Assembly: GCF_008329605.1 (NCBI RefSeq)
Contig: NZ_NPKO01000007.1
Span: 124,001-188,000, forward strand
DNA: 64,000 nucleotides
DNA from: Mycolicibacterium sp. P9-64
Lineage (GTDB): Bacteria > Actinomycetota > Actinomycetes > Mycobacteriales > Mycobacteriaceae
Direction: 5' to 3'
In this document: piece after piece, positions 59,667 to 64,000 of the stretch
Position numbering within the stretch: position 1 is the first letter of the stretch
Layout of the letters: each line of letters starts with the position of its first letter
Notes under the pieces: generated by a model
What the model saw: the letters and a program-made list of their open reading frames with translations, nothing else
Told to the model about the DNA's origin: nothing
Database searches by the model: none
Position numbers and translations under genes: made by a program

Positions 59667-61442
59667 GTGGCCGAGTTTCTCTCGAGGCGTGACGTCGATT
59701 TCCTGCTCTACGAATGGCTCGACGTGGTCGAGCTGACGAAACGCGAACACTTCGCCGAGCACTCGCGGGACACCTTCGACGCCGTTCTCGACCTCTCCGC
59801 CGACATCGCGACGAAGTGTTTTGCGCCGCACAACAAGAAGGGCGACCAGAGCCATCCGACGGTCGGGCCCGACGGCAAGGTCGTGCTGATCGACGAGATC
59901 AAGGACGCGCTCGACACCTTCAGCGGCGCAGGCCTGTTGGCCGGGCCATTCGACGAATCCGTCGGCGGAATGCAGTTGCCGACCGTGGTGGCGCAGGCGT
60001 CGATGGCGTTCTTCCGCGCGGCCAACCCGAGCACGACCTCGTACGCCTTCCTGACCATGGGCAACGCCAACCTGCTCGTCGAGTACGGCACCGAGGAACA
60101 GATCGACACGTGGGTCCGCCCCATGCTCGAGGGCCGCTACTTCGGCACCATGTGCCTGTCCGAGCCCGATGCAGGGTCGTCGCTTGCCGACATCACCACC
60201 AAGGCCGTGCCTGCCGCCGACGGCACGTATCGCGTGACCGGCACCAAGATGTGGATCACCGGGGGTGACCACGAGCTGACCGAGAACATCGTGCATCTGG
60301 TGCTGGCCAAGGCGCCGGGCGGCGGCGCCGGCGTCAAGGGCATATCGCTGTTCATCGTGCCGAAGTTCCTGCCCGACGGCCGTCGCAACGACGTTGCACT
60401 GGTCAGTCTGAACCACAAGATGGGCAACAACGCGACCACGAACGCCTTGCTCAACTTCGGCGATGGCACGTTCGAGGTCGGCGAGGAGTCTGGCGCCGTC
60501 GGCTATCTGGTCGGCGAGCTACACCAGGGCCTCGGCTACATGTTCCGCATGATGAACGAGGCGCGCAACGTGGTGGGGATGCAGGCGACCGCGACCGGGT
60601 ACGCGGGCTACCTGGCGTCGCTGGCCTACGCCAAGGAGCGGACGCAGGGCAGGCCGGTCGATGCAAAGAATCCCGGGCTGCCGCCGGTGGCGTTGATCGA
60701 ACACGCGGACGTCAAGCGGATGTTGTTGGCGCAGAAGTCCTACGTCGAGGGAGCATTCGCCCTCGGGTTGTATTGCGCCGTGCTCGTCGACGAGGAGCGT
60801 GCCGGTACGGATGCCGACCGCGACCGTGCGCATCTGCTACTCGAGGTCCTGACCCCGATTGCCAAGAGCTGGCCCGCTCAGTGGTGTTTGGAGGCCAACA
60901 GCCTGGCCATCCAGGTGCACGGCGGCTACGGGTACACCAAGGAATTCGACGTCGAGCAGTACTACCGCGACAACCGGCTGAACGCGATCCACGAAGGGAC
61001 CCACGGCATTCACGGCCTCGATCTCCTGGGCCGCAAGGTGGTGATGCAGGGCGGAGCTGGGCTCGCCCTGCTGATCGAGAAGATCAACGAGACCATCGAG
61101 AAGGCGCTCCAAGCGGGTCATGCGGCCGCCTACGCCGGTGACCTTCGTCGGGCCGTGCAACGCCTCGCCGACGTCACTGAAATCCTTTGGAGCGCTGACG
61201 ACGTCGCGACAACGCTGGCCAACTCGACGGTCTACCTCGAGGCAACCGGGCACGTGGTGGTGGCGTGGATGTGGCTCGAGCAGCTGATCGCCGCGAGTGA
61301 CCACCGAGGCGACTTCTACGACGGCAAACGGGCTGCAGCGCAGTACTTCTACACCTACGAGCTACCCAAGGTGGGCCCGCAGTTCGATCTGCTGGCGCGG
61401 TTGGATCGCACCACGGTCGAGGCACAGGCGAACTGGTTCTGA
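59667..61442 (+). CDS. Acyl-CoA dehydrogenase, long form (DmdC/FadE5-like)
   Basis: A 591-residue flavoprotein, longer than classical ACADs (~380-400). Seen: FGTMCLSEPDAGSSLADITTKA (FAD/substrate), TGTKMWITGGDHELTENIVHLVLA, VHGGYGYTKEFDVEQYYRD, and the catalytic Glu443 in IHEGTHGIHG. A ~120-residue C-terminal extension (from ~KINETIEKALQ) matches the 3-methylmercaptopropionyl-CoA dehydrogenase (DmdC) and FadE5-type subgroup. It introduces a trans double bond into an acyl-CoA; chain length unknown. GTG 59667 follows gaaggg. Controlled by the divergent TetR through the 35-bp palindrome. Confidence 0.9.
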   Translation: MAEFLSRRDVDFLLYEWLDVVELTKREHFAEHSRDTFDAVLDLSADIATKCFAPHNKKGDQSHPTVGPDGKVVLIDEIKDALDTFSGAGLLAGPFDESVGGMQLPTVVAQASMAFFRAANPSTTSYAFLTMGNANLLVEYGTEEQIDTWVRPMLEGRYFGTMCLSEPDAGSSLADITTKAVPAADGTYRVTGTKMWITGGDHELTENIVHLVLAKAPGGGAGVKGISLFIVPKFLPDGRRNDVALVSLNHKMGNNATTNALLNFGDGTFEVGEESGAVGYLVGELHQGLGYMFRMMNEARNVVGMQATATGYAGYLASLAYAKERTQGRPVDAKNPGLPPVALIEHADVKRMLLAQKSYVEGAFALGLYCAVLVDEERAGTDADRDRAHLLLEVLTPIAKSWPAQWCLEANSLAIQVHGGYGYTKEFDVEQYYRDNRLNAIHEGTHGIHGLDLLGRKVVMQGGAGLALLIEKINETIEKALQAGHAAAYAGDLRRAVQRLADVTEILWSADDVATTLANSTVYLEATGHVVVAWMWLEQLIAASDHRGDFYDGKRAAAQYFYTYELPKVGPQFDLLARLDRTTVEAQANWF

Positions 61443-61503
61443 GACGGGCCTGCATCAGGACCGGTCGAGCTCGGCGGTATCTCGGCGGCTAGATTGACCG
61501 ATC

Positions 61504-62187
61504 ATGGCTGCACGTCCGTTGAGCGAAATCGTCGAGCCGGGCTGGGCCCGCGCACTGGAACCGGTTGCCGATCAGGTGGCCGCGATGGGGGAGTTTCTCC
61601 GTCAGGAGATCGCAGCGGGTCATGCGTATCTACCCGCCGGTGAGAACGTGTTGCGCGCCTTCACGTTTCCGTTCGACGACGTGCGGGTGTTGATCGTCGG
61701 CCAGGATCCGTACCCGACGCCAGGGCACGCCGTGGGGCTGAGCTTCTCGGTGGCGCCCGACGTTCGTCCGCTACCGCGCAGCCTGGACAACATCTTTCGC
61801 GAGTACGCCACCGACCTCGGTCACCCCGCGCCAAGTTCAGGTGATCTGACGCCGTGGTCGCAACGCGGCGTGATGATGCTCAACAGGGTGCTGACGGTAC
61901 GACCCGGCACGCCGGCGTCGCACCGGGGCAAGGGCTGGGAGGCGGTCACCGAGTGCGCCATCCGCGCACTGGTGGCGCGGCCGCAGCCATTGGTTGCGGT
62001 GCTGTGGGGGCGCGACGCGGGGACGCTGAAGCCGATGCTGACCGGAGATCACTGCTTGACGATCGAGTCGGTTCACCCGTCGCCGCTGTCGGCGTCGCGC
62101 GGATTCTTCGGGTCGCGGCCCTTCAGTCGGGTCAATCAACTACTCACCGAGGTGGGTGCTGACCCGATCGACTGGCAGTTGCCGTAG
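61504..62187 (+). CDS. ung: Uracil-DNA glycosylase (family 1)
   Basis: Ung (227 aa) removes uracil from DNA. Seen: the catalytic motif VGQDPYPTPGHAVGLSFSV with D68, the uracil-binding MLNRVLTVRPGTPASHRGKGWE, and the minor-groove loop VHPSPLSASRGFFGSRPFSRVN. ATG 61504 lies 8 bases after TAGATT (61490-61495), so leaderless translation is likely. A high-GC genome is prone to cytosine deamination, which fits the conserved presence of this gene. Confidence 0.97.
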   Translation: MAARPLSEIVEPGWARALEPVADQVAAMGEFLRQEIAAGHAYLPAGENVLRAFTFPFDDVRVLIVGQDPYPTPGHAVGLSFSVAPDVRPLPRSLDNIFREYATDLGHPAPSSGDLTPWSQRGVMMLNRVLTVRPGTPASHRGKGWEAVTECAIRALVARPQPLVAVLWGRDAGTLKPMLTGDHCLTIESVHPSPLSASRGFFGSRPFSRVNQLLTEVGADPIDWQLP

Positions 62188-62193
62188 ATTCCG

Positions 62194-62257
62194 TCGCCGA
62201 AACTGCTCACAGATCGCGAAGATGCGTCGGCGAGCGATCTCACCGCAGTTTCGGCGA
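62194..62257. terminator. Two-stage palindrome between ung and rpmB
   Basis: tcgccgaaactgc (62194-62206) pairs with gcagtttcggcga (62245-62257), 13 bp perfect, with an inner pair agatcgc (62211-62217) / gcgatct (62234-62240). It lies between convergent genes and can end both transcripts. Same design and similar arm sequences as 10022-10079. Confidence 0.75.
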
Positions 62258-62273
62258 GATGGGGAACGGGGGA

Positions 62274-62468
62274 TTAGCCCCGTGCGACCTTGCCGGCCTT
62301 GATGCACGACGTGCACACGTTGATGCGCTTCTTGTTGCCGCCCGGGCGGTCAACGGCGTGCACCGTCTGGATGTTCGGGTCCCAACGACGGCTGGTCCGG
62401 CGATGGGAGTGCGACACCGACTTGCCGAAGCCGGGGCCCTTCGCGCAGATATCGCACACGGCAGCCAT
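62274..62468 (-). CDS. rpmB: Ribosomal protein L28 (bL28)
   Basis: A 64-residue L28. Seen: MAAVCDICAKGPGFGKSVSHSHRRT, WDPNIQTVHAV and KKRINVCTSCIKAGKVARG. The two CxxC pairs (residues 5-8 and near 53-56) make this the zinc-binding (C+) form, as opposed to the zinc-free paralogue that mycobacteria make under zinc starvation. gaggag lies 7 bases before ATG 62468. It is divergent from the FakA-like gene. Confidence 0.95.
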   Translation of the reverse strand: MAAVCDICAKGPGFGKSVSHSHRRTSRRWDPNIQTVHAVDRPGGNKKRINVCTSCIKAGKVARG

Positions 62469-62663
62469 TAGAAACTCCTCGATCAGTACTGGGGGTCTGG
62501 GTTGCGCGCCGCGCACGGCGCGGTTCAGCCCGACAACCCGACCAGAATACCGGCCGTCACGGGTATCGCCAAAACGCATCCACCGGGGCGAACGGCATGG
62601 AGTGGTGTCGGGCACAGTGGCTAGGCTTGCGCGCACGCGGCGGCTTGTGGGTTGGAGGTGGGG

Positions 62664-64000
62664 ATGTCGGCTCGTCGGCTCGACGCGGCGACCCTGCGGT
62701 ACTGGGCCAACACCGCGGTCAGCGGCCTCATCGCCCATACCGACGAGATCAACCAGCTCAACGTCTTCCCCGTCGCCGACGCTGACACCGGCACGAACAT
62801 GCTGTTCACCATGCGTGCGGCCTGCGCGCGGGCCGACTCGCGCCCCGACGGCGACGTCGTCGCGGTGGCCGCTGCGCTCGCCGAGGGCGCCTTGCAGGGT
62901 GCCCGCGGCAACTCCGGGGTCATCCTGTCGCAGATCCTGAGGGGTTTCGCCGACGTCACCGCGGAGGCGTCCGCCGAGCGCAACGGCGACCTCGCCGACG
63001 TCGACGGCGTGGTGTTCGGGGCGGCCCTTCGCCATGCGGCAGGCCTCACCGTCACGTCGATGGGCGAGAGCGTGCCAGGGACCATCCTCTCGGTGCTGCA
63101 GGCCGCCGCAGGAGCCGCCGAAGGGGCCGCCGACGACGGCGCGGACCTCGTCGCGGTGGTCTGGGCGGCCTGCGAAGCCGCGGCGATCGCCCTCGACGAG
63201 ACCCCACGACAACTCGACGTCCTCGCCAGGGCAGGGGTCGTCGACGCCGGAGGGCGCGGCCTTCTGGTCCTCCTCGACGCGATGACCACGGTGCTGGCCG
63301 GGCACGCGCCGCGCCGCGCCCAGTACCAACCGGCGCAGTCGGCGGGTCGCGAGGTGACGATGTCGTCGGGTGCGCCCCCGCAGTTCGAGGTGATGTACCT
63401 GCTCGGTGAGTGCGACCACGCGGGTATCGAGCTGCTGCGGGAGCGGCTCGAGCGGCTCGGCGAATCCGTGGCCATCGCGACGTCAGGCCAAGGCGGCCGG
63501 TATTCGGTGCACGTCCATGCCGACGACGCGGGCGGCGCAGTGGAGGCGGCGCTCGACATCGGCAGGCCGAGCCGCATCCAGGTCACCGCCCTGACCGGAC
63601 ATGCAGGCGCACGGCCGCCGGGCGGGTGGAGCCGCGACCGCGCCGTACTGGCGATCGTCGACGGCGACGGCGCGCAGGAGCTGTTCGCCGCCGAGGGTGC
63701 CCACGTGCTGCGGCCCGACGCCGACGCGCCGATCAGCGCGCAACGCCTGCTGCGCGCGATCGTCGACGCAGGAGCCGCGCAGATCATGGTCTTGCCCAAC
63801 GGCTACCTTGCCGCCGAGGAACTGGTCGCCGGATGTACCGCCGCGATCAGTTGGGGCATCGACGTGGTGCCGGTGCCCGCGGCATCGATGGTGCAGGGCC
63901 TTGCCGCGCTGGCGGTGCACGACGCGGGCCGCCAGGCGGTCGACGACGGCTACACCATGGCGCGGGCTGCCGCCAGCGCACGGCACGGCTCGGTCCGGGT
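62664..64000 (+). CDS. DAK/FakA-like kinase-domain protein (3' end outside window)
   Basis: At least 445 residues from ATG 62664 (site ggaggtgggg) with no stop before the window edge. The N-terminal DAK2 (DhaL) domain has LNVFPVADADTGTNM, where FakA proteins usually have DGDTGTNM, then GALQGARGNSGVILSQILRGF and MGESVPGTILSVLQAA. The middle region (FEVMYLLGECDHAGIELLRERLERLGESVAI) and the C-terminal part with VLPNGYLAAEELVAGC resemble fatty acid kinase FakA/YloV. In M. tuberculosis the equivalent is annotated as two genes (Rv2975c/Rv2974c); here the frame is continuous. recG is expected next. Confidence 0.9.
   Translation, partial: MSARRLDAATLRYWANTAVSGLIAHTDEINQLNVFPVADADTGTNMLFTMRAACARADSRPDGDVVAVAAALAEGALQGARGNSGVILSQILRGFADVTAEASAERNGDLADVDGVVFGAALRHAAGLTVTSMGESVPGTILSVLQAAAGAAEGAADDGADLVAVVWAACEAAAIALDETPRQLDVLARAGVVDAGGRGLLVLLDAMTTVLAGHAPRRAQYQPAQSAGREVTMSSGAPPQFEVMYLLGECDHAGIELLRERLERLGESVAIATSGQGGRYSVHVHADDAGGAVEAALDIGRPSRIQVTALTGHAGARPPGGWSRDRAVLAIVDGDGAQELFAAEGAHVLRPDADAPISAQRLLRAIVDAGAAQIMVLPNGYLAAEELVAGCTAAISWGIDVVPVPAASMVQGLAALAVHDAGRQAVDDGYTMARAAASARHGSVR

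Overview
The window is high-GC chromosomal DNA from a mycobacterium, most likely a fast-growing Mycolicibacterium-type species. Gene order matches the Mycobacterium tuberculosis interval from ligA (Rv3014c) down to Rv2974c: ligA, an ACT-domain protein, gatC-gatA-pfkA-gatB, lppZ, doxX, cfp6, ilvB-ilvN-ilvC, an Rv2997-like oxidoreductase, serA, leuB, an MFS transporter, an FAH-family hydrolase, gltX, tRNA-Gln and tRNA-Glu, iclR, leuC-leuD, hupB, mutT1, ppk, fbiD, gpsA, ddlA, thiL, ung, rpmB and a DAK/FakA-like gene. Orthology is assigned from remembered family sequences and gene order; no search was run.

Layout. 1-2045 (minus) is a large exported Gly/Ala-rich protein built on 11-residue repeats, running off the left edge. 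2046-2975 holds no convincing gene. 2976-4209 is gene debris: a truncated MmcQ/YjbR gene and an internally deleted, frameshifted multicopper oxidase. 4254-11618 carries DNA ligase, the GatCAB amidotransferase and phosphofructokinase. 11615-14688 holds two TetR-linked accessory modules (an MpaB-family oxygenase and an SDR dehydrogenase). 14701-25,000 returns to the conserved backbone, including the ilvBNC operon with a transcription attenuator and leader peptide.

26018-40482 is an accessory block between leuB and the MFS gene. It encodes a peptide-type ABC importer (lipoprotein, two permeases, one fused double ATPase), an M17 aminopeptidase, a class III aminotransferase, an FGGY sugar kinase, a second diaminopimelate decarboxylase-like enzyme, an S12 (beta-lactamase/D-aminopeptidase family) hydrolase, a GntR/HutC regulator and a glucosamine-6-phosphate deaminase. 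The enzyme set suggests uptake and breakdown of a compound containing amino sugar and (D-)amino acids, for example murein fragments; this is inference. Similar AT-rich promoter/operator sequences precede three of its transcription units.

40479-41919 is a MarR/monooxygenase/membrane-protein module. 41895-64000 is again backbone: gltX with two tRNAs, leucine biosynthesis under an IclR regulator, hupB, polyphosphate and coenzyme F420 genes, gpsA, a PLP enzyme, ddlA, thiL, a TetR-controlled acyl-CoA dehydrogenase, ung, rpmB and a partial FakA-like gene at the right edge.

Two patterns cut across the window. At least eleven transcripts appear leaderless, with a TANNNT -10 box 6-9 bases before GTG/ATG. 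A roughly 31-34 bp element occurs as three tandem copies in front of the ilv promoter and once in frame inside gatC.
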